DNA from: Marinilabilia salmonicolor | Lineage (GTDB): Bacteria; Bacteroidota; Bacteroidia; Bacteroidales; Marinilabiliaceae | Assembly (NCBI RefSeq): GCF_003003035.1 | Contig: NZ_PVTS01000003.1 | Coordinates: forward strand, 274,663-338,662 | Length of the DNA stretch: 64,000 nt | Reading direction: 5' to 3' | Shown here: positions 16,311-24,812 of the stretch, one piece after another | How positions within the stretch are numbered: position 1 is the stretch's first letter | Layout: each line of letters starts with the position of its first letter | Translations under genes and position numbers: made by a program | Notes under the pieces: generated by a model | What the model saw: the letters and a program-made list of their open reading frames with translations, nothing else | Database searches by the model: none | Told to the model about the DNA's origin: nothing

Positions 16311-16313
16311 ATG
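16125..16313 (+). repeat. Tandem array of a 93-bp repeat ending at a start codon
   Basis: Three unit ends are visible, each with AATCAAATTT or AAATTTTATAC followed by GATGAAACGAG or its variant: near 16132-16160, 16200-16227 and 16292-16313. The clearest unit is 16218-16310, from ATGAAACGAGCATGG to just before the ATG of the oxidoreductase. A related two-copy array lies inverted at 38946-39135 and a fragment at 4573-4612. Confidence 0.72.
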
Positions 16314-17297
16314 AAAAAACTAAAAATAGGAATACTCGGAACCTCTAACCACTTCCTCAAACGTATTGTATTGCCTCTGCAGCAGACCAATAACTGCGAA
16401 GCATTCGCTATTGGATCCCGAAATATAGAGAAAGCAGAGGCAATGGCACAGGAATTCAACATTCCCATGTGGTACGGTTCCTATCAGGCGGTGCTGGACG
16501 ACCCGGATGTGGATATGATTTACATTCCCCTGCCCAATCACATGCACAAAGAGTGGGTGGAGAAAAGCATTGATGCCGGCAAGCCTGTCTTATGTGAAAA
16601 ACCATTGGGAATGACTGCAGCTGAAGCAAACCAGATGGTTGCCAAAGCACAGGAAGCAGGCATTCCGCTCATGGAAGGCTTTATGTATATGTTTCATCCC
16701 ATGTGGCAACATGCCCGGAACATCATAAAAACCGGTCAAATAGGAGACGTTCAGTACATTCACACGGCCTTTTCATACAACAATCCTTCCCCCACAAATA
16801 TTCGAAACATTCCGGAATATGGGGGTGGAGCACTGATGGACATCGGATGTTATGCCATTTCGGTTCCAAGGTTTATAATGGGAAAAGAACCCGCGCAGGT
16901 TATGGCTCTTCAGTCCACACATCCCGATTTTGGTACCGACATGCACTCATCCTCCATCATGGATTTTGGTGGAGCCCGCGCCACCTTTTCGGTTTCCACA
17001 GCTGCTCAGGCCTTTCAAAAAGTGGATATCGTTACCAGCGGAGGAAGCATTACCATTCACATACCTTTCAATACCTACGTGGATGTTGCGGCAAAAATGA
17101 CTGTCACCGATGGCATGGGAACCCGCGACATTGAGTTTCCCCCGGCCAATGCTTATGGCCTGATGTTCGATGCATTCGCAGATGCAGTTATCAACAATAA
17201 ACCTCTGCCGGTGTCACACCTAGATGCCATCAACAACATGAAGGTAATTGATGCGGTACAAAAATCCGGGGAAACGAATGAATGGGTGAAAATTTAA
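16311..17297 (+). CDS. Gfo/Idh/MocA family oxidoreductase
   Basis: The 328-residue protein has the N-terminal Rossmann motif GILGTSNHFLKR near residues 7-18, the MIYIPLPNHMHKEW segment, the EKPLG motif (LCEKPLGM near 93-100) that carries the catalytic-site Lys, and the C-terminal alpha/beta domain with GGGALMDIGCYAI near 165-180. These enzymes are NAD(P)-dependent dehydrogenases of sugars or related polyols; the substrate is not clear. The ATG is the last codon-like element of the upstream tandem repeat. A hairpin terminator follows at 17314, so it is a single-gene unit. Confidence 0.9.
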   Translation: MKKLKIGILGTSNHFLKRIVLPLQQTNNCEAFAIGSRNIEKAEAMAQEFNIPMWYGSYQAVLDDPDVDMIYIPLPNHMHKEWVEKSIDAGKPVLCEKPLGMTAAEANQMVAKAQEAGIPLMEGFMYMFHPMWQHARNIIKTGQIGDVQYIHTAFSYNNPSPTNIRNIPEYGGGALMDIGCYAISVPRFIMGKEPAQVMALQSTHPDFGTDMHSSSIMDFGGARATFSVSTAAQAFQKVDIVTSGGSITIHIPFNTYVDVAAKMTVTDGMGTRDIEFPPANAYGLMFDAFADAVINNKPLPVSHLDAINNMKVIDAVQKSGETNEWVKI

Positions 17298-17313
17298 AAA
17301 ATGAAATATTAAT

Positions 17314-17343
17314 AGCAATGGCCTTGCAACCATTGCTTATTTT
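17314..17343 (+). terminator. Terminator after the oxidoreductase gene
   Basis: AGCAATGG (17314-17321) pairs with CCATTGCT (17330-17337) and is followed by TATTTTC. Confidence 0.65.
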
Positions 17344-17370
17344 CACGCTACTTTGGAACTTCACTCTATA

Positions 17371-17496
17371 GCCCCAACGGGGCGAAATAACAAAAACCCA
17401 GCCGGTAGGGCTGGGGAAGTCAGGCTGAAAGACTGGGGAAGTCAGGCTGAAAGGCTGGGGAAATCAGACCGAAAGGCTGGGGAAATCAGACCGAAA
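17371..17496. repeat. REP hairpins and four 22-bp tandem repeats, left of the transposase
   Basis: GCCCCAACGGGGC (17371-17383) and CCCAGCC/GGCTGGG (about 17397-17415) are two GC-rich hairpins of REP type. The right arm of the second starts an array of four 22-bp units (17409-17430, 17431-17452, 17453-17474, 17475-17496), beginning GGCTGGGGAA and ending in a GAAA-type tail. The same type of array lies on the other side of the transposase at 19087-19264. Confidence 0.85.
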
Positions 17497-17529
17497 GGCC
17501 TGAGTAAAGAATGCTTAAAAAAACGAATC

Positions 17530-18417
17530 ATGAAAACACTTTTCTTATCGATGGTTATGGCACTGCTTCTTCTAACATCCTGCACTAACCACAAAGCCTC
17601 CTTGGAGGTTATCTCCTTCAACATCCGTCTTGATCATGAAGGCGACGGCATCAACCAATGGAAGCACCGCATTCCTCTGGTTCAAAGCTACCTGGAAGAA
17701 AAGAAACCGGCAATTATCGGGATGCAGGAGGTGCTGCCCAACCAATTGGATGATTTGAAAAACATCATGGAAGGATACAATTTTGTGGCTGCTGGCAGAG
17801 AAGACGGGATAAACAAAGGAGAAGCATGTCCCGTTTTTTTCGATAAAGAACTTCTCTCTCTTAAGGACTCTGGTCATTTCTGGCTCTCCGAGACACCTGA
17901 AGATCCCGGAAGCATGAGCTGGGGAACTCACTACCCAAGAATTGTTACCTGGACAAAACTGAAAATTAAAGAAAACGGTAAAACCCTCTTTTTCTTCAAT
18001 ACCCACTTCAGTCACATCAGCGAAGAGGCGCGCATTAAAAGTGCAGAAATGCTGCTTCAGGAGATAAAACGCATTGCCGGGGTGGAACCGGTGATCCTTA
18101 CCGGCGATTTTAACACTCCTGCCGAAAGTGGGCCTTACAACACCATCATTAATTCAGCCGATGAAAATTTCCGTCTTTTAAATGCTGAAGAAATTGCAGA
18201 AACAAAAAGCCATGGCAACATCACCTACAATGCTTTTGATCCCGGATACGAAGGAACACGCATCGATTTCATTTTTGTAAGTGAGTCATTGAAAGTAAAG
18301 GAGCATACTGTGGATGAAATAAAACAAGACAGTCTATTCATCTCTGACCATTTTCCGGTAAGAGCATTGTTACTTTTAAAGCGAGAAACAACAGCAATAA
18401 AACCTTCTAACAATTAA
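17530..18417 (+). CDS. Endonuclease/exonuclease/phosphatase family lipoprotein
   Basis: I place the start at 17530, where a lipoprotein signal begins (MKTLFLSMVMALLLLTSC, Cys at 18). An in-frame extension upstream runs through the tandem repeats and is not protein-like. The 295-residue product has the family's metal and catalytic motifs in order: SFNIRLD, IGMQEV, NTHFSH, LTGDFNT and the C-terminal SDHFPV. It would sit in the outer or inner membrane facing the periplasm and cleave a phosphodiester or phosphoester; many Bacteroidota homologues are unassigned. It is followed by the transposase with a GC-rich hairpin between them. Confidence 0.9.
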   Translation: MKTLFLSMVMALLLLTSCTNHKASLEVISFNIRLDHEGDGINQWKHRIPLVQSYLEEKKPAIIGMQEVLPNQLDDLKNIMEGYNFVAAGREDGINKGEACPVFFDKELLSLKDSGHFWLSETPEDPGSMSWGTHYPRIVTWTKLKIKENGKTLFFFNTHFSHISEEARIKSAEMLLQEIKRIAGVEPVILTGDFNTPAESGPYNTIINSADENFRLLNAEEIAETKSHGNITYNAFDPGYEGTRIDFIFVSESLKVKEHTVDEIKQDSLFISDHFPVRALLLLKRETTAIKPSNN

Positions 18418-18423
18418 ATATTT

Positions 18424-18446
18424 CCCGGGACTCCGGTTCCGGGAAA
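18424..18446. repeat. GC-rich hairpin between endonuclease and transposase genes
   Basis: TTTCCCGG pairs with CCGGGAAA with a seven- to eight-base loop. No T run follows, so it resembles a REP hairpin more than a terminator. Confidence 0.5.
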
Positions 18447-18485
18447 CTAACCACTAACCCATTCAGGGTCTAAAATCCTGATATC

Positions 18486-18938
18486 ATGCCACAATCATTA
18501 GTTAAAAACTACATTCACATTACCTTTAGTACAAAAAAAAGAGTTCACCTCATCGACAAAAATATTTCTAAGGAACTATACCCTTATTTGGCGGGCATTT
18601 GTACAGATCTCGAATCCTGGCCCATTCAGATTGGTGGATATACAGACCATATCCACATACTGTGCATGCTATCACGAAAAATCCCTCTCATGAAACTGCT
18701 GGAAGAGCTCAAAAGTCATTCCTCTGGTTGGATTAAAAAGAAAGGTTTAAAATATCGGAATTTCTACTGGCAGAATGGGTACGGCGCTTTCTCAGTAAAC
18801 CAGTACGGAGTGGAAATTGTCAAACGATACATCCTTAATCAGGAGGAACACCATAAAAAAAGAACTTTCAAGGAGGAGTACCGCCACCTTCTAAAAGAGC
18901 ACCACATCGATTACGATGAACGCTACGTCTGGGATTAA
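18486..18938 (+). CDS. REP-associated tyrosine transposase (RAYT, IS200/IS605-like Y1 transposase)
   Basis: The 150-residue protein has the Y1 transposase fold: an N-terminal YIHITFSTKKR strand, the HUH metal-binding motif (HIH in GYTDHIHILCML near residue 57-59), and the catalytic tyrosine in VKRYILNQEEHHKK near residue 118. It lacks any accessory TnpB. RAYTs are single-copy relatives of IS200 transposases that act on REP hairpins. Here the gene is flanked on both sides by GC-rich hairpins and by arrays of 22- and 23-bp tandem repeats derived from a hairpin arm, which supports the RAYT reading over a normal insertion sequence. Confidence 0.88.
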   Translation: MPQSLVKNYIHITFSTKKRVHLIDKNISKELYPYLAGICTDLESWPIQIGGYTDHIHILCMLSRKIPLMKLLEELKSHSSGWIKKKGLKYRNFYWQNGYGAFSVNQYGVEIVKRYILNQEEHHKKRTFKEEYRHLLKEHHIDYDERYVWD

Positions 18939-19046
18939 ATTAACAATGTGATGCATCTTAACCTCACTAGCGCACCTAACGCATCACGAAAACAATGGTT
19001 TACAACCATGGCTAAACATAATGCCCCTTAGCGGCTTTACCTAATA

Positions 19047-19264
19047 GCCCCAAAGGGGCGTCATATTTATTTAACCCTGGCTGAAAGGCCTGGGGAAATC
19101 AGGCTGAAAGGCCTGGGGAAATCAGGCTGAAAGGCCTGGGGAAATCAGGCTGGAAGGCCTGGGGAAATCAGGCTGGAAGGCCTGGGGAAATCAGGCTGGA
19201 AGGCCTGGCTGGAAAGCCTGGGAAAATCAGCCTGAAGGTCTGAAAAGTCAGCCTAAAAAGCCTG
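19047..19264. repeat. REP hairpin and 23-bp tandem repeats, right of the transposase
   Basis: GCCCCAAAGGGGC (19047-19059) is followed by five nearly perfect 23-bp units at 19087-19109, 19110-19132, 19133-19155, 19156-19178 and 19179-19201, each beginning GGCCTGGGGAAATCAGG, then degenerate units to 19264. The first two end in GAAA-type tails and the next three have GGAA, so the array is diverging in blocks. Confidence 0.88.
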
Positions 19265-19305
19265 AAAAAAGGAGAGACCCCCGGACATCTCCGGCAGGCC
19301 TCTCC
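19265..19305 (-). terminator. Terminator of the TonB receptor operon
   Basis: On the minus strand GGAGAG pairs with CTCTCC and, inside, CCGGA with TCCGG, followed by six T residues (19270-19265 in + coordinates). Confidence 0.8.
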
Positions 19306-19343
19306 CGACTTCAACAAACGGATGTGAATGCCCTGTCAGACCA

Positions 19344-22247
19344 TTAAAACTGGTAACTCAACCCCACGCTGAAAGTACGCCCGGGGTTAAAAATATTATA
19401 CACCTGATTCTCGGCTTCATAAGAATGATAATAACTTTCCTGTTTCTGATTAAGGAGGTTCGAAACCTTAAAGTCAACTTTTGTGTTTTGATCCTCCCCG
19501 AATTTTTTATTGACACTTAAGTTCAAACTGTGAAAGGGTGATACATAGATATCAGGGAAAAGACCGCCACCTACTATCGAAAGGGTTTCTCCTTTCACAT
19601 TGTAAAACAACCCGGCAGCCAGACCAGACTCATAATTATTGTAAGTTAATCCGGCATTGATGACGTATGGCGACTGGCCAGCCATTTCACGGGTGTCATC
19701 AATAGACTCTCCGGTTTTCTCATAAGTTTTTCGGGCGCTGTATTCCGCATCTGTCATTTCTATTTCAGACTTCACCAAAGTAACATTACTATTGATGCTG
19801 AAATACTTCAACAAGGGTGATACAAAGTCGAGGTTCTTACTGAATTCAAACTCAAATCCGTACAACTGACCATCTCCAACATTCCGGGGCTGATATTCGG
19901 TACTTGTCTGCTGCTCAGGAATCCGAACCAATTCGATGGGCTTATCAAACTGCTTATAGAAAACACTGGCAGAAACATTCTGGGCCCTGTCGCCAAAGAG
20001 TTCCCATCGAAGATCAAGATTATTGATGCGTGTCTCTACCAGATTGCCATCCCAATCAGAATAAGGAAACAGGCTGCCATTAAATATCCGGTTGCTGATG
20101 GGATCCAGAATCTGAGCAAACGAAAGTTCCTTAAACGACGGACGGGCAATGGTTCGGGAATATGCAGCCCGCAGGTTTTGTTGTTCCGAAAGTGCATAAA
20201 TCAGGTTGACAGATGGAAAGAAATCCAACGATTCTAGGACCTTGTCATTGTCCAAATTTCGTCCGTTTCGGGTATCACCACTTGCATAACTCTGGTCACG
20301 ACCGGTATGTCGCTGTACATAGTTCTCCATCCGAACACCGAGTATGGTTTTAAAATTGCTGAAAAGCGATATTTCATTGGACAGGTATGCAGCAGTGTTA
20401 TGCACATTCGATTCATAAGCATTGGGGTTCGGATTATTATTGCCCGATTGATAATAAATAGCATTGGGTTGATTTGGGTAAAGGTTTTCCGGATTCAGCA
20501 CTTGCGATGCATCAGGCTCCTCCCAGGACTGGCCGCCAAAAAACTGAACATCAAAAAAGAGAATCTCATAATCCCTTTGTTTGTAATTGTGACTGACTCC
20601 GAATTTCAATGTTGCATCCTCTTCCCCAAACTGATATTCTTTTGTAATATCCATCTTTGCGGTGGCATTTATTTCGCTCAGCTCCCTCCAGATGCGAGTG
20701 GGATTACCTCCGGCTCCTGCATTAAACATGACATCGTCATCGGAACGAAACGTAAACGCCGTTTTCCGGATGTCCGGATCCTGAGAGGAAGAAAAAGTGG
20801 GCGACAATCTCCAGTCCACTTCCCAACCCGATTCCTGAAAAACATGAGTTCCACTCAGCAAAAAATTGGTCAGAGATCGTTGGTTGTATTCCAGGTTGTC
20901 CGACTCAGCATAATACCCGGACTGCCCCACTGCAGAAGCATCATTATCAATGCTGAATTTTCCGGCTCTGCTTACACCGTTCTGAAGGTGCATTGCAGTA
21001 AATCTGTATTTATTAAAATTGGTTTTGTAAGCAATTCCGCCGAGCATTCCCACCAACACATTTCGTTCTCCCACGGCTCCGTTCTGAAGCGTGGCGTACC
21101 TCATCTCATACGAGTCAGGGTCAATCTGTTTCTGATATTCGCCATACTGCACATCGCTGTCAAAATCGTATTCATTCTTATACGAAAGAGAGAATATATA
21201 CCCCAGTTTTGGGGCTTTCGCAGATTCTGAATCCAGATCTATCTGGTTGCCAAACGAAAAGCCGAGACTGTAATCCATCAGGCTTGTTTGTTCCTTTGCT
21301 CCCAACTGTGGATTAAAACTCCGGATAAAGTCAACAACTTCATTCTGAGGGGCACCACTAATCGGGGTGGGAATATTAGACTGCCTTGCACGGTCGGGAA
21401 GGGCACGGGTGCCATCATCAAAACCTAGAAAATCGGTGCCGCCACCATCATAAGACAGAAAATCCTCATTCAGGTGCACATCCGGATTAAAGGCGGTACC
21501 CGCAGAAACACTAAAAACTTTCCTGTCCGGGAAGTCTCTGGTACTTACATTAAGCAATCCACCGGTAAAATCGGCTGGCATCTCTGCGGTGAAGTTTTTA
21601 CTCACCATCATATTGTCAATCAGATTGGAGGGAAAAATATCCATCTGAAGGCTGTTTCGATCCGGATCAAGTCCGGGAATATCTACACCATTTAGGGTCG
21701 TCTTTGAGTATCGGTCGCCCAAACCCCTGACATACACATATTTGCCATCTTCAATGGTTACCCCTGTAACTCTTTTTGCGGCTTCCACTGCGGTACCGTC
21801 ACCAATAAGCTCCATTTTGGCAGCCGAAATTCCATCGAGCATCACTGACGATTTTGCCTTCATGGTTTGCAAGGCCGCCTCGGTATTTCTGATAGCACGG
21901 GCTGTGACCACCACATCTTCAAGTTCAACGGTACTTTCTCCCAATTCAAGATTGTTGAGCACCGTTACCTCATCAGCTTTTACTTCAACACCCTCCACAA
22001 TAAGCGACTGAAAAGAGATAAAGGATAGTTGAAGGTCATATATTCCGGGATTCGTTTGCAGGGCAAATTTACCATCAAGGTCGGTGGCTGTTCCGGTATA
22101 GGTATCTTTGATTACCACGCTCACTCCAACGAGTGTTTCACCGGTGGTTCCGTCATATACCGTACCTCTTATGGTCCCTTTCTGTGAATAAGCAATCGTT
22201 GATATCAGGGATAGGATAACAATTACCAAGTTTCTCATTTTATTCAT
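19344..22247 (-). CDS. TonB-dependent outer-membrane receptor with carboxypeptidase-like N-terminal domain
   Basis: The 967-residue protein has a signal peptide (residues 1-21), a carboxypeptidase-regulatory-like beta domain (about 25-110, GTIRGTVYDGTTGETLVGVSV), a plug domain (about 130-245, with VYVRGLGDRYSKTTLNG and NSLQMDIFPSNLID), and a beta barrel ending in SVGLSYQF, the usual outer-membrane terminal signature. It imports an unknown substrate using TonB energy. It is the second gene of an operon with the beta-helix lipoprotein gene and is not followed by a SusD-type gene, so it is not a standard Sus pair. The cargo cannot be told from the sequence. Confidence 0.92.
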   Translation of the reverse strand: MNKMRNLVIVILSLISTIAYSQKGTIRGTVYDGTTGETLVGVSVVIKDTYTGTATDLDGKFALQTNPGIYDLQLSFISFQSLIVEGVEVKADEVTVLNNLELGESTVELEDVVVTARAIRNTEAALQTMKAKSSVMLDGISAAKMELIGDGTAVEAAKRVTGVTIEDGKYVYVRGLGDRYSKTTLNGVDIPGLDPDRNSLQMDIFPSNLIDNMMVSKNFTAEMPADFTGGLLNVSTRDFPDRKVFSVSAGTAFNPDVHLNEDFLSYDGGGTDFLGFDDGTRALPDRARQSNIPTPISGAPQNEVVDFIRSFNPQLGAKEQTSLMDYSLGFSFGNQIDLDSESAKAPKLGYIFSLSYKNEYDFDSDVQYGEYQKQIDPDSYEMRYATLQNGAVGERNVLVGMLGGIAYKTNFNKYRFTAMHLQNGVSRAGKFSIDNDASAVGQSGYYAESDNLEYNQRSLTNFLLSGTHVFQESGWEVDWRLSPTFSSSQDPDIRKTAFTFRSDDDVMFNAGAGGNPTRIWRELSEINATAKMDITKEYQFGEEDATLKFGVSHNYKQRDYEILFFDVQFFGGQSWEEPDASQVLNPENLYPNQPNAIYYQSGNNNPNPNAYESNVHNTAAYLSNEISLFSNFKTILGVRMENYVQRHTGRDQSYASGDTRNGRNLDNDKVLESLDFFPSVNLIYALSEQQNLRAAYSRTIARPSFKELSFAQILDPISNRIFNGSLFPYSDWDGNLVETRINNLDLRWELFGDRAQNVSASVFYKQFDKPIELVRIPEQQTSTEYQPRNVGDGQLYGFEFEFSKNLDFVSPLLKYFSINSNVTLVKSEIEMTDAEYSARKTYEKTGESIDDTREMAGQSPYVINAGLTYNNYESGLAAGLFYNVKGETLSIVGGGLFPDIYVSPFHSLNLSVNKKFGEDQNTKVDFKVSNLLNQKQESYYHSYEAENQVYNIFNPGRTFSVGLSYQF

Positions 22248-22282
22248 CCGTTTGTTCGTCCGTTTGTTTTGCTTAATGCAGA

Positions 22283-22317
22283 AGAACAGGCTTGCGATTG
22301 CTCTGCAAGCCCGTTCT
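22283..22317 (-). promoter_or_regulatory. Strong hairpin between the lipoprotein and receptor genes
   Basis: AGAACAGGCTTGC pairs with GCAAGCCCGTTCT with one mismatch and a nine-base loop. There is no T run on the transcribed strand, so it more likely sets mRNA stability or the expression ratio of the two genes than terminates. Confidence 0.55.
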
Positions 22318-22362
22318 GTTAATTCTTTTCAATTATTCTTATATTTAACTGTTGCGGTAAGA

Positions 22363-23580
22363 TTAGAAAGAAGTTGCACCCGCATTAGCAGCCCATGTCC
22401 ATCCAAAAACAGATGTATTAATTGCTGTTGCAGGAGCAGTGCCGGCGGTAATACCTGCAGGAATCTCCCCGTTTACATGTGAAGCAAGATCAGCCTCATT
22501 TACATCCAAAACGATATTCTCGAATGAAACAACTCCAACATCATGGGTTACACGATTTATTTGCTGACCTTCAGCAATTGCAGTGATAAATATGTTGTCG
22601 AAGCTGACACTTGTGTTATCGTCAGTATTGATAAGGTCCTCAGAAGAACGATCCTCGCTATTGGCAATTACAATACCATTCTTCATGATATAAGGTCCAA
22701 AGTCTGACGACCCTTCCGGTCCGTCCAACTCAAAACTGTGCCCGGCTACAGTAATCACCATAAAGTTATCGAGTGTACCGGTCCATGATTGGTCAGCATC
22801 CATTCCGTCGTCACCAACATTCCAGATAAGCGCATTGGTAACATTTACGGTACCACCAAACCATTCGATGCCATCATCCTGATTGGAAACCACCTCGATA
22901 TTCTCCACAACAGTACCGGATCCGACGCCACCAAGTGTCAACCCGTTTATTTCGTTTCCTGATCCAATATTACTACCACCATGACGAATAGAGATGTATT
23001 TGAGCACCCCTGAATTGTCTTCATCATCACTGCCACCATAAAGACCGTTGGGATCAGAAGTGGGAATACCTTCAATTTGCACTTCTGTAAGATCCCCGGC
23101 ATCATTGGAAGCTGATATACGGGCATTTCCAAGCACAATAAGACCACCCCAAAGACCATTCACATTGGGTTCCAGATTAGGACTGGCAAAATCACCGGCA
23201 GCCACATCGGCTGGAGAGATTTCGTCGGCCACAGAGGTAAAAATAATAGGAGCATCAGCGGTTCCTTCAGCCATAAGTTTAGCATCACGCGCCACAACAA
23301 GTGCAGTAGCATTCGCACCCGTTCCCGCCTCACCTTTAATAATGGTACCAGGCTCAATTGTAAGTGTGGCTCCGGCCTCAACCGAAATACGCCCACCCAG
23401 CTGGTAAACCTTGTCACTGGTCCAGGTAGTGTTTTCAGTAATGTTTTCAGTCACAACAACATTTCCTGTGTCTATTGTATTGTTGTTGTCATCATTGTTG
23501 TCATCATCATCACACGAAGTGAAAGAAACAGCCATTCCAAATCCGAAGAGAAGGCTTAAAAGCATAAAACGATTTTTCAT
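22363..23580 (-). CDS. Beta-helix surface lipoprotein partnered with the TonB receptor
   Basis: I choose the ATG at 23580 (MKNRFMLLSLLFGFGMAVSF), which gives a compact lipoprotein signal ending in FTSC with an acidic DDDDNNDD tail, a common surface-export sequence in Bacteroidota; two further ATGs lie upstream. The 405-residue product repeats short strands typical of a right-handed beta helix (GGRISVEAGATLTIEPGT, VNGLWGGLIVLGNA, GVLKYISIRHGG, TVVENIEVVSNQDDGIEWFGG). Such proteins occur next to TonB receptors throughout the phylum and are sometimes mislabelled as multidrug transporters. It probably captures the receptor's ligand at the cell surface. A TTAACG/TTAAAC repeat with 11-bp period lies upstream. 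Confidence 0.8.
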   Translation of the reverse strand: MKNRFMLLSLLFGFGMAVSFTSCDDDDNNDDNNNTIDTGNVVVTENITENTTWTSDKVYQLGGRISVEAGATLTIEPGTIIKGEAGTGANATALVVARDAKLMAEGTADAPIIFTSVADEISPADVAAGDFASPNLEPNVNGLWGGLIVLGNARISASNDAGDLTEVQIEGIPTSDPNGLYGGSDDEDNSGVLKYISIRHGGSNIGSGNEINGLTLGGVGSGTVVENIEVVSNQDDGIEWFGGTVNVTNALIWNVGDDGMDADQSWTGTLDNFMVITVAGHSFELDGPEGSSDFGPYIMKNGIVIANSEDRSSEDLINTDDNTSVSFDNIFITAIAEGQQINRVTHDVGVVSFENIVLDVNEADLASHVNGEIPAGITAGTAPATAINTSVFGWTWAANAGATSF

Positions 23581-23661
23581 TGTCATCATGTTTTTTTGGT
23601 TTGTCATTCAAATTAGACACTGCAAAAGAACATTGTTATCGTTTCGTGTATTTTAAGCCGC

Positions 23662-23678
23662 GTTTAAGTAACCGTTAA
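23662..23678 (-). promoter_or_regulatory. Possible Pho-box-like repeat upstream of the beta-helix/TonB operon
   Basis: On the minus strand TTAACG, five bases, TTAAAC, with the same 11-bp period as the TTAACA repeat at 9618-9634, about 85 bases before the start codon. Two of twelve core bases deviate by group, so this is only suggestive. Confidence 0.3.
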
Positions 23679-23777
23679 TAAAACACGAGCGGACTTAATG
23701 GTAGATTAACATAGGACACAAAAAAACCGGCTCTAATCAATAAGAGCCGGTATCAGACAATTTCTAAAAACATATTC

Positions 23778-24020
23778 TCAAGATGCCAAAAGATCACGCA
23801 ACTTTTCTTCATATTCATTCCGGTCTATTTCCCCTTTGGCATATCTTTCTTTAAGGATGGTAAGTGGTGCAGGGTGTTCTTCTTCCAATGCATCTTTAAT
23901 TCCTTTCTTGGTTGCCCACGACAAAAAAGCCATGGCAGGAACTACCAACATCCAGCCCCAACCAATGGTCCAGGCACCTCGTTTTGTCTTTTTGGATTTA
24001 TCTTTTTTTGCTTCTTCCAT
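23778..24020 (-). CDS. Small membrane protein with SHOCT domain
   Basis: The 80-residue protein has a lysine-rich N terminus, one membrane segment (about residues 17-36, WTIGWGWMLVVPAMAFLSWA) and a C-terminal SHOCT motif (ILKERYAKGEIDRNEYEEKLRDLL). SHOCT domains are short helical oligomerisation modules found at the ends of many membrane proteins. Function unknown. It is a single gene. Confidence 0.85.
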   Translation of the reverse strand: MEEAKKDKSKKTKRGAWTIGWGWMLVVPAMAFLSWATKKGIKDALEEEHPAPLTILKERYAKGEIDRNEYEEKLRDLLAS

Positions 24021-24129
24021 AACTTATCATTTTTGAAAATGAGACAATACAATAAATATAAGGATTTTAACGGAGAAGGTAAAGAATTTAATTTCGAGAG
24101 TTTCCAAACATGATACCCTCCTGATTGTT

Positions 24130-24137
24130 TACTTTTG
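24130..24137 (+). promoter_or_regulatory. TAnnTTTG box of the methyltransferase gene
   Basis: TACTTTTG lies 20 bases before the chosen ATG at 24158; no clear -33 element at the usual distance. It also supports rejecting the earlier in-frame TTG at 24125 as start. Confidence 0.5.
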
Positions 24138-24157
24138 ACAGAATAAAAAAAACCCCT

Positions 24158-24733
24158 ATGGAAGACAAAAAATTTAATCCTGAGCACCGGAAAAAACTGA
24201 ATGATCCGGAAAGACTGGAAAAACTTGAACCCGGAAAGATCTGGGCATTCATCGATTATAAAAAACCGGAAAGAATCATCGATATCGGAGCAGGCACTGC
24301 ATTTATCACTGCTGCTCTTGGAGACCTTATGCCCAAGGCGCTTATCGATGCTTACGATATAGAGCCGGTAATGGTAGAGGAGATGAGAAGTAACCTCCCT
24401 GAATACAGTCGCATCACTCCGCATCTGATGGCCGACAACGAACTTCCTGTAGAGGATGAGTATGCTGATGTGGTTTGGTTAATCAACCTCTTTCATGAAT
24501 TGAGAAAACCCCACCTCTTGCTGAAAGAGATCAAGCGCGTGCTCAAGCCCAACGGGAAACTTTTAATTATTGACTGGGCAAAAAGAGAAGATGCCTGTGA
24601 GTCCGGACCTCCACTTGAGCACAGGGTTGATGAAGCAACCATCACATCGTTAATGGTGGATGCAGACTTTTCCAATATTAAAGCAACCGAGGAGTTTACG
24701 GATCATCTGGGAGTTGTAGGGACCAAATTGTGA
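24158..24733 (+). CDS. Class I SAM-dependent methyltransferase
   Basis: Start at 24158, just after a TACTTTTG box. The 191-residue protein has the SAM-binding motif I IIDIGAGTAFITAALGD (about residues 39-55), motif II acid in IDAYDIEPVMVEEM, and the motif III/IV region with ADNELPVEDEYADVVWLINLFHEL and LKPNGKLLIIDW. The overall shape is that of UbiE/arsM-like small methyltransferases; the substrate is unknown. It converges with the SpmAB-like gene, with a shared hairpin terminator between. Confidence 0.88.
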   Translation: MEDKKFNPEHRKKLNDPERLEKLEPGKIWAFIDYKKPERIIDIGAGTAFITAALGDLMPKALIDAYDIEPVMVEEMRSNLPEYSRITPHLMADNELPVEDEYADVVWLINLFHELRKPHLLLKEIKRVLKPNGKLLIIDWAKREDACESGPPLEHRVDEATITSLMVDADFSNIKATEEFTDHLGVVGTKL

Positions 24734-24757
24734 GATAATCCCACATAACTCTTCTAT

Positions 24758-24790
24758 AAAAAGGCCATGCGTCTTTGCGTTTGGTCTTTT
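24758..24790. terminator. Bidirectional terminator between convergent genes
   Basis: AAAAGGCCA pairs, with one wobble, with TTGGTCTTTT; T-rich on one strand and A-rich on the other side, so it can serve both genes. Confidence 0.6.
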
Positions 24791-24812
24791 CTAAAAACCA
24801 CTGTGAAAACTT

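Larger units (their letters stand above)
18939..19343. other. Gene-free 405 bp: REP hairpin, tandem array and terminator
   Basis: No gene is seen. The stretch holds the right-hand REP hairpin (19047-19059), the 23-bp tandem array (19087-19264) and the terminator of the TonB receptor operon (19265-19305). Confidence 0.7.

Noticed and set aside
17353..17529. In-frame N-terminal extension of the endonuclease-like protein through the tandem repeats
   Set aside because: The extra 59 residues come from translated 22-bp repeats and have no protein-like character; a lipoprotein signal begins at 17530.
19087..19264. CRISPR array
   Set aside because: The 23-bp units are directly adjacent without spacers and no cas genes are present.
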